The notes under the pieces are model-generated. The model had not been told where the DNA came from. It saw nothing but the letters and a program-made list of their open reading frames with translations, and made no database searches. DNA of 21,837 nucleotides from Tannerella sp. Its GTDB lineage: Bacteria; Bacteroidota; Bacteroidia; Bacteroidales; Tannerellaceae. A program made the translations under genes and the position numbers. The stretch spans positions 1 through 21,837 of the forward strand of contig JAITMT010000290.1 of assembly GCA_031277235.1 (NCBI GenBank). The letters are read 5' to 3'. Every line of letters starts with the position of its first letter. The first letter of the stretch is position 1. Of this stretch, positions 15,192-21,837 are shown one piece after another.

Positions 15192-17042
15192 ATGATATTG
15201 AAGAAAGCAGTTTTATTAATAATATTGACAATCGCATCGTCGGCAGTCTTGGAAGCGCAGAATGTAACTTTCAAGGCGTCGGCTCCGCCGTCGGTTGCGC
15301 TGGGTGCCCAGTTCAGGCTGCAATATATAGTGAATGTGCTCAACGCCACCGAATTAAGAATCCCTTCAGCCATATCCGAGAATTTTGATATTTTGATGGG
15401 TCCGAGCGTTGGGACGAGTTCCGTTACGAGTATCAGTAGTAGCGGGCAGCAATCCTCTAATACAGTGACTTATACCTATATTGTGATGGCAAAGAAAGAG
15501 GGGACATTCACGTTTGAACCTGCCTCAATAAAGGTTGGTAATTCGGAATATAAATCCAATTCAATGACCATTAATGTCTTGCCCGCAGATCAGACTTTAT
15601 CGTCTCAAGGCGGCGGACAACAGCAATCGGGAGGCAATAACGGACAGCAGACCGGCTCAGCAGCCATTAGCAGCGATAATATTTTTGTGCGCATGATTGT
15701 TTCGGACAGAAGCGTTTATGAGCAGGAAGGATTTCTCGTTACGTTCAAACTTTATACGGCAGTGGACATTGCGGGAGTGGAAAATGTTAAATTCCCCGAA
15801 TTTGAAGATTTCCTTTCACAGGACATTGAACAGAAAAATACGCAATGGATACTGGAAAACTACAACGGACGTAATTATAACGCTGCGGTGATGCGCCAGG
15901 CGGTACTTTATCCGCAACGATCCGGTAAACTGACTATCGGAAGCGCTAAGGTTCAGACAACTATTCGTGTCAGAAACCAGTCCGGCGGCGGCAGAAGTAT
16001 TTTCGAGGATTTCTTCGATACTTTTCGGGAAGTGAATAAAGAACTTGTTTCCCAGCCTGTTACGATAGATGTAAAACCGCTTCCCACGGGAAAACCGGCT
16101 TCCTTTTCAGGCACAGTCGGCGATTTTTCCCTGAAGTCCGAAATCAACACTACCACGCTCAAAACCAACGAAGCGGTAACGATTAAGTTGATTTTCAGGG
16201 GGAACGGCAACATCAAACTGCTGAAAAACCCCGAAATAAAATTTCCGAACGATTTTGAGGTTTACGATCCGAAAGTTACGAATAATTTTAACGTAAGCGC
16301 CGCCGGCGCCAGCGGAACGAAAGTAATTGAATATATGGCGATTCCACGCTATCCGGGTGATTTCACCATTCCGCCGGTTGCATTCTCGTATTTCGATACG
16401 AAAACGGAAACGTACAAAACGCTGACTTCCGATGCATACAATCTGCATGTCGAAAAGGGCGAGGGCAGCGGCGATGCGCCCGTCGTATCCAACTACACCA
16501 ATCGGGAAAACGTTCGATTCCTGGGCAAGGACATTCGCTATATCAAAGTCAACAAGCCGCATTTCATTGAAAATAAGGATGTTTTCTTCGGTTCGTTCCT
16601 CTATGTCATGGCGTATCTGATGATTGCCGTGCTCTTTATCGTGTTCTTCATCATTTATCGCAAGCAGGTGAAAGAGAACGCGAACATTGCGCTGGTGCGG
16701 ACGAAAAAAGCCAACAAAATGGCGGTGAAACGTCTGAAACAGGCTGAAAAACTGTTGAAGGAAAACAGGGAAGAACCTTTCTATGAGGAAGTTCTGCGGG
16801 CATTGTGGGGCTATCTGAGCGACAAACTGAACATGCCGCAATCGGAACTGACCAAAGAAAGCGTGGCTGCCGAACTGACGAAATACGGCGTTGACGATTC
16901 CCTGACCCATGAGTTTATGGAGATTGTAAATACCTGTGAGTTTGCGCGTTATGCTCCAACGAAATCTTCGGGCGCCATGGACAAACTGTTCGCCGAAACG
17001 GTGGACGCCATCGGAAAAATGGAAAATACAATTAAAAAGTAA
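15192..17042 (+). CDS. batD: BatD (oxygen tolerance family) membrane protein
   Basis: A 616-residue protein. I take ATG 15192 as the start; the frame extends to a TTG at 15183, which would only add three residues before the signal peptide. The signal ends near residue 22 (LEA-QNVTF). The periplasmic part (about 24-465) looks like several immunoglobulin-like beta domains, with a Gly/Gln/Ser-rich linker at about 136-158. One span (about 467-490) follows, then a cytoplasmic helical domain (about 505-616) with YEEVLRALWGYLSDKLN and CEFARYAP. This is the BatD family, also called oxygen tolerance protein. It probably connects the periplasmic TPR partners with the cytoplasmic MoxR side (inference). 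It is tightly packed between batC and batE (5 nt gap). Confidence 0.92.
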   Translation: MILKKAVLLIILTIASSAVLEAQNVTFKASAPPSVALGAQFRLQYIVNVLNATELRIPSAISENFDILMGPSVGTSSVTSISSSGQQSSNTVTYTYIVMAKKEGTFTFEPASIKVGNSEYKSNSMTINVLPADQTLSSQGGGQQQSGGNNGQQTGSAAISSDNIFVRMIVSDRSVYEQEGFLVTFKLYTAVDIAGVENVKFPEFEDFLSQDIEQKNTQWILENYNGRNYNAAVMRQAVLYPQRSGKLTIGSAKVQTTIRVRNQSGGGRSIFEDFFDTFREVNKELVSQPVTIDVKPLPTGKPASFSGTVGDFSLKSEINTTTLKTNEAVTIKLIFRGNGNIKLLKNPEIKFPNDFEVYDPKVTNNFNVSAAGASGTKVIEYMAIPRYPGDFTIPPVAFSYFDTKTETYKTLTSDAYNLHVEKGEGSGDAPVVSNYTNRENVRFLGKDIRYIKVNKPHFIENKDVFFGSFLYVMAYLMIAVLFIVFFIIYRKQVKENANIALVRTKKANKMAVKRLKQAEKLLKENREEPFYEEVLRALWGYLSDKLNMPQSELTKESVAAELTKYGVDDSLTHEFMEIVNTCEFARYAPTKSSGAMDKLFAETVDAIGKMENTIKK

Positions 17043-17047
17043 TCATC

Positions 17048-17833
17048 ATGCAAAATATAACATCAATCCTCAAAATAATTTCGCGCCTTCGCGTCTTCGC
17101 CTTTGCCTTCGCCTTCTCTTCCTTAACAGCCATTTCCGCGCAAGAAACCGAACTGAAGGAAGCCGAAACTGCCTATTCGTCCGAACAATACGACAAAGCG
17201 GCGGAAATCTACGAATCGGTGCTGAAAAACTACGGAGATTCCTACGAACTGTTTTATAATCTGGGCAATGCGTATTACAAATCCAATAAAACGGCGTCCG
17301 CCATTCTCAACTACGAGCGCGCCTTGCTGCTCAAACCGGGCGACGGCGACATTCGTTTCAATCTCGAAATGGCTAAGCAACAGACAGTTGATAAAATCGA
17401 ACCCGTCAACGAATTTTTCCTGACCGAATGGTTTCGCGGCGTGCAGAATATACTCGCCGTTGATTCGTGGGCGACGGTTGGAATCTTCTGTTTCGTGCTG
17501 CTCATCGTATGTCTCGTGCTGTTTTTCTTCTCCAAGTGGATGCGCCTGCGCAAACTCGGTTTCTACCTCGGCATTTTGCTGTTTGTGATGGTGATATTTG
17601 CGAATATTTTTGCGTTCAACCAGAAAAAAGAACTCTTAGACCGTCGTGGAGCCATCGTTTTCACGCCGACCGTTACGGCAAAAAGTTCGCCCGACGATAG
17701 CGGAACGGATTTGTTTGTGCTGCACGAAGGTACGAAAGTGTTCATCAAGAGCGCCGTAGGCGACTGGAACGAAATCTCCCTCGAAGACGGCACGGTGGGA
17801 TGGATTCATCGGAAAGACATTGTAATTATTTGA
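17048..17833 (+). CDS. batE: BatE, TPR-membrane-SH3 protein
   Basis: A 261-residue protein. The signal peptide ends near residue 30 (AISA-QETE). Its hydrophobic core is an Ala-Phe alternation encoded by repeated GCCTTC units at 17099-17116. Two TPR-like repeats span about 34-100 (AETAYSSEQYDKAAEIYESV and NLGNAYYKSNKTASAILNYE). Two membrane spans lie at about 141-162 and 170-191, and a bacterial SH3-like domain at about 201-261 ends GTVGWIHRKDI. If the signal peptide is cleaved, both TPR and SH3 parts face the periplasm. SH3b domains often bind cell-wall peptides. It is the last gene of the bat operon; the stop is followed at once by an inverted repeat. Confidence 0.9.
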   Translation: MQNITSILKIISRLRVFAFAFAFSSLTAISAQETELKEAETAYSSEQYDKAAEIYESVLKNYGDSYELFYNLGNAYYKSNKTASAILNYERALLLKPGDGDIRFNLEMAKQQTVDKIEPVNEFFLTEWFRGVQNILAVDSWATVGIFCFVLLIVCLVLFFFSKWMRLRKLGFYLGILLFVMVIFANIFAFNQKKELLDRRGAIVFTPTVTAKSSPDDSGTDLFVLHEGTKVFIKSAVGDWNEISLEDGTVGWIHRKDIVII

Positions 17834-17929
17834 AGTTCAAGGTTCAAAGTTCCAAGTTCAATTTGAAGATTTGAAAATTTGAAAATTTTATTCAGCCGTT
17901 AATAACCTTGAACTTTGAACCTTGAACTT
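17833..17929. repeat. 20-bp perfect inverted repeat between batE and the PAP2 gene
   Basis: AAGTTCAAGGTTCAAAGTTC (17833-17852) recurs exactly inverted at 17910-17929, and the left arm touches the batE stop codon. Each arm is itself built of GTTCAA-type units. The loop holds a second A/T-rich unit repeated as TTTGAA (17862-17886). No T run follows the right arm, so it is not a standard intrinsic terminator. Confidence 0.85.
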
Positions 17930-17951
17930 TGAGCCCCAAACTATAAAAAAT

Positions 17952-18680
17952 ATGCTCGAACAGGAATTAGACTATGAAAGAAATGCGTTTTTGCTGTTGA
18001 ACGGTGGTCACTCGCTGTTTGAAAATCAGTTCTATTGGCTGTTTTCAGGCAAGATTTTCTGGCTGCCGCTGGCGATCGTTTTTCTGGCGGTTTTATTTTA
18101 CAAACACAGGGACAACTGGAAAGAACCGCTGCTGATTTTGCTGGCAATCGTGGTAGTGGTCACAATTTCTGACCAGTTCGCTTCGTCGCTCTGCAAGCCG
18201 CTTTTCAGCCGTTTTCGACCGACGCATCACCCCGATTTTATGAACTATGTGCAGACGGTTTTCAACTATCGCGGTGGCAGGTACGGTTTCATTTCGAGCC
18301 ACGCCGCCAACGCTTTCGGATTTGCCACGCTTACAGCACTGATTTTCAGATATAACGTCTATACTTTAGCCATATTTCTCTGGGCTACGATCAATTCGTA
18401 CAGCCGCATTTATCTCGGCGTGCATTTCATTTCCGACGTTGTTGCCGGGATGCTTGCCGGCGCGGTTTTCGGCTGGGTTGTGTATCGAATTTATATTTTT
18501 ATGTATAAAAAATGGATAAACAGGCATTTACCGTCGGTGCGGGAAGGAAATTTCAATGCTCCCTATCCGAAAAAACGCCTCAATATTGTTATCTATACGC
18601 TGGTTTTCAGCATCATCGTGATACTTATTGTAAGTTCCTTATACTCAAACGGTTATATTCAATCTGTAACAATAAAATAA
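17952..18680 (+). CDS. PAP2-family membrane phosphatase
   Basis: A 242-residue membrane protein. The start is ATG 17952; a TTG ten codons earlier lies in the inverted repeat and is unlikely. The three acid-phosphatase motifs are present: KPLFSRFRP (82-90, K-x6-R-P), SSH in FISSHAANA (115-117, a variant of PSGH) and SRIYLGVHFISD (151-162, S-R-x5-H-x3-D). Several hydrophobic spans surround them. PAP2 membrane enzymes remove phosphate from lipid pyrophosphates or phosphates on the periplasmic face; undecaprenyl pyrophosphate and lipid A are the usual candidates, and the sequence does not decide between them. No separate promoter is evident, so it may be read through from batE. The C-terminal span (about 210-231) after a basic loop is an addition to the minimal fold. 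Confidence 0.88.
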   Translation: MLEQELDYERNAFLLLNGGHSLFENQFYWLFSGKIFWLPLAIVFLAVLFYKHRDNWKEPLLILLAIVVVVTISDQFASSLCKPLFSRFRPTHHPDFMNYVQTVFNYRGGRYGFISSHAANAFGFATLTALIFRYNVYTLAIFLWATINSYSRIYLGVHFISDVVAGMLAGAVFGWVVYRIYIFMYKKWINRHLPSVREGNFNAPYPKKRLNIVIYTLVFSIIVILIVSSLYSNGYIQSVTIK

Positions 18681-18709
18681 AAAGATGTTGTAAAGCATAA
18701 ACAAAAAAC

Positions 18710-18740
18710 TTGTACATCTCAAAAAAAGAAACTATCTTTC
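18710..18740 (+). promoter_or_regulatory. Promoter of the small HTH gene
   Basis: TTG (18710-18712) and TATCTTTC (18733-18740) are 20 nt apart. The -7 box differs from consensus only in its last base. The leader is about 40 nt and A/T-rich. Confidence 0.5.
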
Positions 18741-18785
18741 GCACACAAAACAAACATATTTACTAATTATAAAATATTCTAAACT

Positions 18786-19064
18786 ATGGTAAAGACAATC
18801 ACATTCAATGAACTTCGAGACATCAAGGATCGTTTGCCGGACGGTACCATGCACTTGATTGCGGATGAATTAGGCGTAAGTGTAGAAACCGTCCGTAACT
18901 ATTTCGGTGGTTATAATTTCAGGAACGGCAAAAGTATGGGAATCCATATCGAGCCGGGTCCCGACGGGGGAATAGTCGTTCTGGACGACTCGACGATTCT
19001 GGACAGGGCGCTGGGCATACTGGGCGAAGCGGAAGACGAGGTCGGAATCTCCCTGGAAGTTTGA
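18786..19064 (+). CDS. Small helix-turn-helix protein next to arginine decarboxylase
   Basis: A 92-residue protein that I cannot assign to a named family with confidence. Residues about 21-41 (TMHLIADELGVSVETVRNYF) have the pattern of a helix-turn-helix: a first helix, the turn ELGVS and a recognition helix. A Gly/Asn-rich stretch follows (GGYNFRNGKSMGIHIEPGPD), then a short beta part (GGIVVLDDS) and an acidic C-terminal helix. The acidic tail (about pI-lowering EAEDEVG) is unusual for a plain DNA binder and may be a dimer or partner surface. It has its own promoter and a strong intrinsic terminator, so it is a one-gene unit. The arginine decarboxylase gene follows after its own promoter; a regulatory link is only inferred from position. 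Confidence 0.75.
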   Translation: MVKTITFNELRDIKDRLPDGTMHLIADELGVSVETVRNYFGGYNFRNGKSMGIHIEPGPDGGIVVLDDSTILDRALGILGEAEDEVGISLEV

Positions 19065-19078
19065 ATGATAAAGACCGG

Positions 19079-19115
19079 TCCCAAAATCGCAAAATTGCGG
19101 TTTTGGGATTTTTTT
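19079..19115 (+). terminator. Intrinsic terminator after the small HTH gene
   Basis: TCCCAAAATCGCA (19079-19091) pairs with TGCGGTTTTGGGA (19096-19108) through 13 pairs including one T-G, with a 4-nt loop. A run of seven T follows (19109-19115). Confidence 0.9.
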
Positions 19116-19160
19116 CAGCGAAAAAAAAGACGATTGCACGATGAATATAAAAATAATTTG

Positions 19161-19168
19161 TAACTTTG
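19161..19168 (+). promoter_or_regulatory. Promoter of the arginine decarboxylase gene
   Basis: TAACTTTG followed by CGCGC fits the -7 box. The nearest upstream TTG (19134-19136) is 24 nt away, slightly far. The leader to the ATG is about 45 nt. Confidence 0.65.
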
Positions 19169-19214
19169 CGCGCTTTTTTTATCAATTACGAACTATTAAC
19201 TATTTTCAGAAAAG

Positions 19215-19760
19215 ATGGTAAAATATTATGGGAACTTGATTCCCAACACTTTTTTCATTGCTAAAGGCAGTGGAGATTCGGAACTCGAAAAACATGCGGG
19301 TTCGTATCACATGGCATTGTATGATGCAGGAATCGCCGATTATAACATCATGACGTATTCGTCCGTAATTCCTGCAACAGCGCATCTCCTGACGATGGAC
19401 GAGATAGATTTACCTCCGTTCGGTTCCGAGATGAAGACGATTATGGCTGTTTCCCACGGCTATCAGGACGAGTTTGTTTCGGCTGGCGTTGTATATGCCT
19501 GGATGTACAGGGACGAAAATTTTGACGACAAGGCGGGCGGTCTGGTCTGTGAAGTGAGCGGTCGTTACCGCATTGAGGAGTTGGAAGCACGTTTGATTCG
19601 CGTAATCAACGATTTGCATCAGAAAACGTACCGGCATCTGTATCTGGGAGACCTCAATTTTGTAACCGAAGGCTTGACGATAGAAAAACGGTACGGGACG
19701 GCGTTGGCTGCCCTCTGTTTCATGGATTTCATACTGCCTGAAGTAAAAAAGGGGACTTAA
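19215..19760 (+). CDS. pdaD: Pyruvoyl-dependent arginine decarboxylase
   Basis: A 181-residue proenzyme of the PvlArgDC family, usual length for the group. It makes agmatine from arginine, the entry to polyamine synthesis, using a covalent pyruvoyl group instead of pyridoxal phosphate. The N-terminus MVKYYGNLIPNTFFIAKGSG and the self-cleavage segment MTYSSVIPATAHLL are typical; by comparison with the archaeal enzyme the chain should be cut between Ser49 and Ser50, Ser50 becoming the pyruvoyl group. The following GEMKTIMA-like region reads SEMKTIMAVSHG, then GGLVCEVSG (about 108-116), which holds the conserved glutamate. Family enzymes form trimers of cleaved alpha-beta pairs. It has its own promoter and terminator. 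No other polyamine gene is in the window. Confidence 0.92.
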   Translation: MVKYYGNLIPNTFFIAKGSGDSELEKHAGSYHMALYDAGIADYNIMTYSSVIPATAHLLTMDEIDLPPFGSEMKTIMAVSHGYQDEFVSAGVVYAWMYRDENFDDKAGGLVCEVSGRYRIEELEARLIRVINDLHQKTYRHLYLGDLNFVTEGLTIEKRYGTALAALCFMDFILPEVKKGT

Positions 19761-19780
19761 TTTTTTTCATCAATATTTGG

Positions 19781-19815
19781 AACTGTCCGGAAATTTTTTT
19801 CGGGCAGTTTTTTTT
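19781..19815 (+). terminator. Intrinsic terminator after pdaD
   Basis: AACTGTCCG (19781-19789) pairs with CGGGCAGTT (19801-19809), nine pairs including one T-G, around an 11-nt loop. A T run at 19810-19815 follows. Confidence 0.85.
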
Positions 19816-20055
19816 GAGTGCCGCAGGCATTCCACACGGATAACCCCGTGTAAGCGAAGCGTAATCCGGGGCAGGAAAACTGTCTCCATCTCCCTGCAAA
19901 ACACCCTGAGATGCGCTTTCGACTTGTAAAGGGTATCCATATTTCCCTATCGGAGGGGTGTCGTGAAGCGACAGGGTGGTGGGGCTTTTCCATCCCCGAG
20001 TTGCACTCCGTTTGCAAGGGGTTATCCATATTCAGTCCTTCGGACTTGCCAATAC
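19816..20055. repeat. Hairpin-rich gene-free stretch, probable dispersed-repeat remnants
   Basis: No gene is seen. Small palindromes follow one another: ACACGG/CCGTGT (19834-19849), TGTCG/CGACA (19959-19973), GGGG/CCCC (19981-19997), TTGCA/TGCAA (20001-20017) and AGTCC-TTC-GGACT (20034-20046). GGGGTTATCC occurs inverted at 19838-19847 and direct at 20018-20027, and a related GGGTATCCATAT lies at 19931-19942. Base composition is richer in G and C than other intergenic DNA here. Such mosaics resemble decayed copies of multi-copy repeats. Confidence 0.6.
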
Positions 20056-20060
20056 GACGC

Positions 20061-20175
20061 AAAACCTCATTTCCACCTAATTTTTCAAACAAAACAACCT
20101 CAGTAGCAGCAGGTTATTGTACATTTACAAACCTCATTACCTCCTTCAAATATTTGTTTTTGGAAATGAGGTTTT
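20061..20175. repeat. 15-bp perfect inverted repeat upstream of the C69 peptidase promoter
   Basis: AAAACCTCATTTCCA (20061-20075) is exactly inverted at 20161-20175. A partial direct copy, AAACCTCATTACC, begins at 20129. The right arm ends 20 bp before the -7 box of the next gene, overlapping the place expected for its -33 element, so it could bind a regulator or be the edge of the adjacent repeat mosaic. Confidence 0.75.
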
Positions 20176-20195
20176 TATATTTCCGAAATAATAAC

Positions 20196-20203
20196 TATCT
20201 TTG
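20196..20203 (+). promoter_or_regulatory. Promoter of the C69 peptidase gene
   Basis: TATCTTTG followed by CGAG is a perfect -7 box. No TTG lies at the usual distance; the -33 place is taken by the inverted-repeat arm ending in GTTTT. The leader is about 35-40 nt. Confidence 0.7.
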
Positions 20204-20245
20204 CGAGAATCTATACCGGATAATTTTATAAAAATGACATAAATT

Positions 20246-21837
20246 ATGAAGAAAAAACTCTTATTCTATTGTTTGAGCGGCGTCCTGTTGTCGGGCGGCG
20301 CGGAAGTATTGGCATGTACGGGGCTGTTGGTCGGGAAAAAAGCATCGCTGGACGGCTCGGTAATGATCTCGTATGCAGCCGATTCGCATAATCTGTACGG
20401 TGAAATGTATCGTTGGCCCGCGGCAAAATATCCGAAAGGCGCGATGCTGGAAGTCAAGGAATGGGATTCGGGCAAGCCGCTCGGTCAAATTCCGCAAGCG
20501 GAAGAAACGTATTCCGTCGTGGGAAACATGAACGAATATCAGGTGGCGATCACCGAAAGCACGTGGGGTGGACGTCCCGAGCTGGTGGATACGACCGGAA
20601 TCATGGACTACGGAAGCCTGATTTACATTGCGTTACAGCGTTCCAAATCAGCCCGCGAAGCCATAAAAGTGATGACCGACCTCGTTGCCGCACACGGCTA
20701 TTACAGCAGCGGCGAAACCTTCTCGATAGCCGACAAAAACGAGGCGTGGGTGATGGAAATGATCGGCAAGGGACCGGGCAATAAGGGCGCTCTCTGGGTC
20801 GCCATTCGCATTCCCGACGATTGTATTTCAGCGCACGCCAATCAGGCAAGGGTGCAGCAAATACCGTTCAACGACAAGGAAAATTGCATGTATTCTCCTG
20901 ATGTCGTGTCGTTTGCCAAAGAAAAAGGCTATTACAACGGCGCCGACAAGGATTTCAGTTTCGCCAACGCCTACTGCCCGTATGAATTTAGTTCTTTGCG
21001 GGGTTGTGAGGCGCGCGTCTGGTCGTTTTTTCGCAAATACGACGCGGGAATGGACAAATACGAAGATTTCATCAAAGGCGATGCAACGAAAGAGCCTATG
21101 CCGCTGTATATCAAGCCCAACCGCAAACTTTCGGTGCAGGATGTGCAAAGCGGAATGCGCGACCATTTTGAGGGTACAGCCCTGGATATGACGCAGGATG
21201 CGGGCGCGGGACCGTACAAGGTGCCCTATCGCTGGCGTCCGATGACGTTCAAGGTGGACGGAAAGGAATACGTGAACGAACGCGCGATTGCCACGCAACA
21301 AACAGGTTTTGTGATAGTTCCGCAAATGCGCAACTGGTTGCCCGACGCCATCGGCGGTATCCTCTGGTTCGGGACGGATGACGCTGATATGACGGTCTTT
21401 ACGCCCGTTTACAGTTCGACGCTTGCCGTTCCCGAATGTTATCGCGTGGGCAACGGCGACATGTACAATTTTTCGTGGACTTCGGCGTTTTGGATTCATA
21501 ACTGGGTGGCTAACATGGCTTACGGCAAATACAGTTTTATGATTAAGGATATTCGCAAGGTACAAAAGGAACTTGAAGACGGCTACAAAAATATGATCCC
21601 GGTTATTGATAAAACGGCTGCCGACCTCTATGCGAAAGACCCCGCCGAAGCGCGAAATTTCCTGACATGGTTCAGCACTTCGACCGCCGACAATGCTACG
21701 GTTCGATGGAAGCAACTTGGTGAATACCTGCTTGTTAAATACATGGATGGAAATGTAAAAAAAGAAGAAAACGGTCAATTCAAGCGTAATCCCTACGGAG
21801 TGCCGGCAGCGCCCGATTTTCCGGGTTACGACGAAGA
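20246..21837 (+). CDS. Secreted peptidase family C69 dipeptidase (partial, 3' end missing)
   Basis: An open frame of 530 codons from ATG 20246 that runs off the window with no stop. It opens with a signal peptide (MKKKLLFYCLSGVLLSGGAE), then VLACTGLLVGKKASLDGS. In family C69 (PepD-like dipeptidases, Ntn-hydrolase fold) the N-terminal cysteine of the mature chain is the nucleophile, which would be Cys24, exposed by cleavage after Ala23. Further family landmarks are MISYAADSH, NEYQVAITESTWGGRP (about 95-110), SGETFSIADKNEAWVMEM and ISAHANQARVQQIP, all as expected. The enzyme probably hydrolyses peptides in the periplasm or outside the cell. Family length is about 530-560 residues, so only a short tail should be missing. 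Its promoter lies next to an inverted repeat. Confidence 0.93.
   Translation, partial: MKKKLLFYCLSGVLLSGGAEVLACTGLLVGKKASLDGSVMISYAADSHNLYGEMYRWPAAKYPKGAMLEVKEWDSGKPLGQIPQAEETYSVVGNMNEYQVAITESTWGGRPELVDTTGIMDYGSLIYIALQRSKSAREAIKVMTDLVAAHGYYSSGETFSIADKNEAWVMEMIGKGPGNKGALWVAIRIPDDCISAHANQARVQQIPFNDKENCMYSPDVVSFAKEKGYYNGADKDFSFANAYCPYEFSSLRGCEARVWSFFRKYDAGMDKYEDFIKGDATKEPMPLYIKPNRKLSVQDVQSGMRDHFEGTALDMTQDAGAGPYKVPYRWRPMTFKVDGKEYVNERAIATQQTGFVIVPQMRNWLPDAIGGILWFGTDDADMTVFTPVYSSTLAVPECYRVGNGDMYNFSWTSAFWIHNWVANMAYGKYSFMIKDIRKVQKELEDGYKNMIPVIDKTAADLYAKDPAEARNFLTWFSTSTADNATVRWKQLGEYLLVKYMDGNVKKEENGQFKRNPYGVPAAPDFPGYDE

Noticed and set aside
14111..15373. 420-codon open frame on the minus strand opposite batB-batD, very rich in Leu and Phe
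   Set aside because: It is the antisense of the Gln/Asp/Glu tract of batC and crosses three well-supported genes. It has no family motif and no promoter.
16107..16910. 267-codon minus-strand frame opposite batD
   Set aside because: It lies wholly opposite a clear gene, has Arg/Phe/Asn-rich shadow composition and no recognisable domain.
17922..17951. TTG start ten codons upstream for the PAP2 phosphatase
   Set aside because: The codons are part of the inverted-repeat arm. ATG 17952 starts just before the first conserved hydrophobic region.
20303..20317. Lipobox reading of VLAC in the C69 peptidase
   Set aside because: The residue at -2 is Leu, which is poor for signal peptidase II, and the cysteine is the expected catalytic N-terminal residue of the family.

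Overview
The window reads as a chromosomal segment of a Bacteroidota member, most likely order Bacteroidales. Three things support this. Promoters repeatedly show the Bacteroidota sigma(ABfr)-type -7 box TAnnTTTG (at 1804, 3737, 4720, 4800, 7143, 9157, 19161 and 20196). Start codons are preceded by A/T-rich leaders rather than Shine-Dalgarno motifs. The gene content (ftsY-rimO-HU-HU/LysM, the bat operon, pyruvoyl arginine decarboxylase) is typical of the group. I see no phage, plasmid, IS transposase, CRISPR array or tRNA.

Left part (1-4750). The 3' end of miaA runs rightward. The minus strand then carries, reading leftward from about 4.7 kb: a small lipoprotein with a duplicated C-terminal module, the RNase P RNA gene rnpB with its own promoter, a YihY-family membrane protein starting 28 nt past the RNA, and a Tat-type Gfo/Idh/MocA oxidoreductase with its own promoter and an intrinsic terminator.

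Centre (4750-9075). ftsY and rimO overlap (ATGA). After a new promoter come an HU-family protein and, overlapping it by 8 nt, a 531-aa protein with an HU-like head, an acidic linker, one membrane span and a C-terminal LysM-like domain. Its layout suggests a physical link between nucleoid and cell wall.

Bat operon (9224-17833). A MoxR AAA+ ATPase, a DUF58 protein, a BatD-like membrane protein, BatA, BatB (paired von Willebrand A proteins), BatC (TPR), BatD and BatE (TPR-membrane-SH3) lie head to tail with gaps of 2-14 nt. The exception is a 283-nt gap after the MoxR gene, which holds a 155-bp nested palindrome whose two terminal hairpins differ only by compensatory changes. The Bat proteins are expected to form an inner-membrane/periplasmic complex, with the MoxR ATPase acting on the von Willebrand A proteins.

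Right part (17834-21837). A 20-bp inverted repeat separates batE from a PAP2 phosphatase. A 92-aa helix-turn-helix protein and a pyruvoyl-dependent arginine decarboxylase follow, each with its own promoter and intrinsic terminator. A hairpin-rich, gene-free stretch of about 430 bp then precedes a family C69 dipeptidase cut off by the window end.

The best candidates for under-described biology are the HU-membrane-LysM protein, the nested palindrome inside the bat operon, and the small HTH protein next to the arginine decarboxylase. All identifications come from reading motifs; no database search was run.
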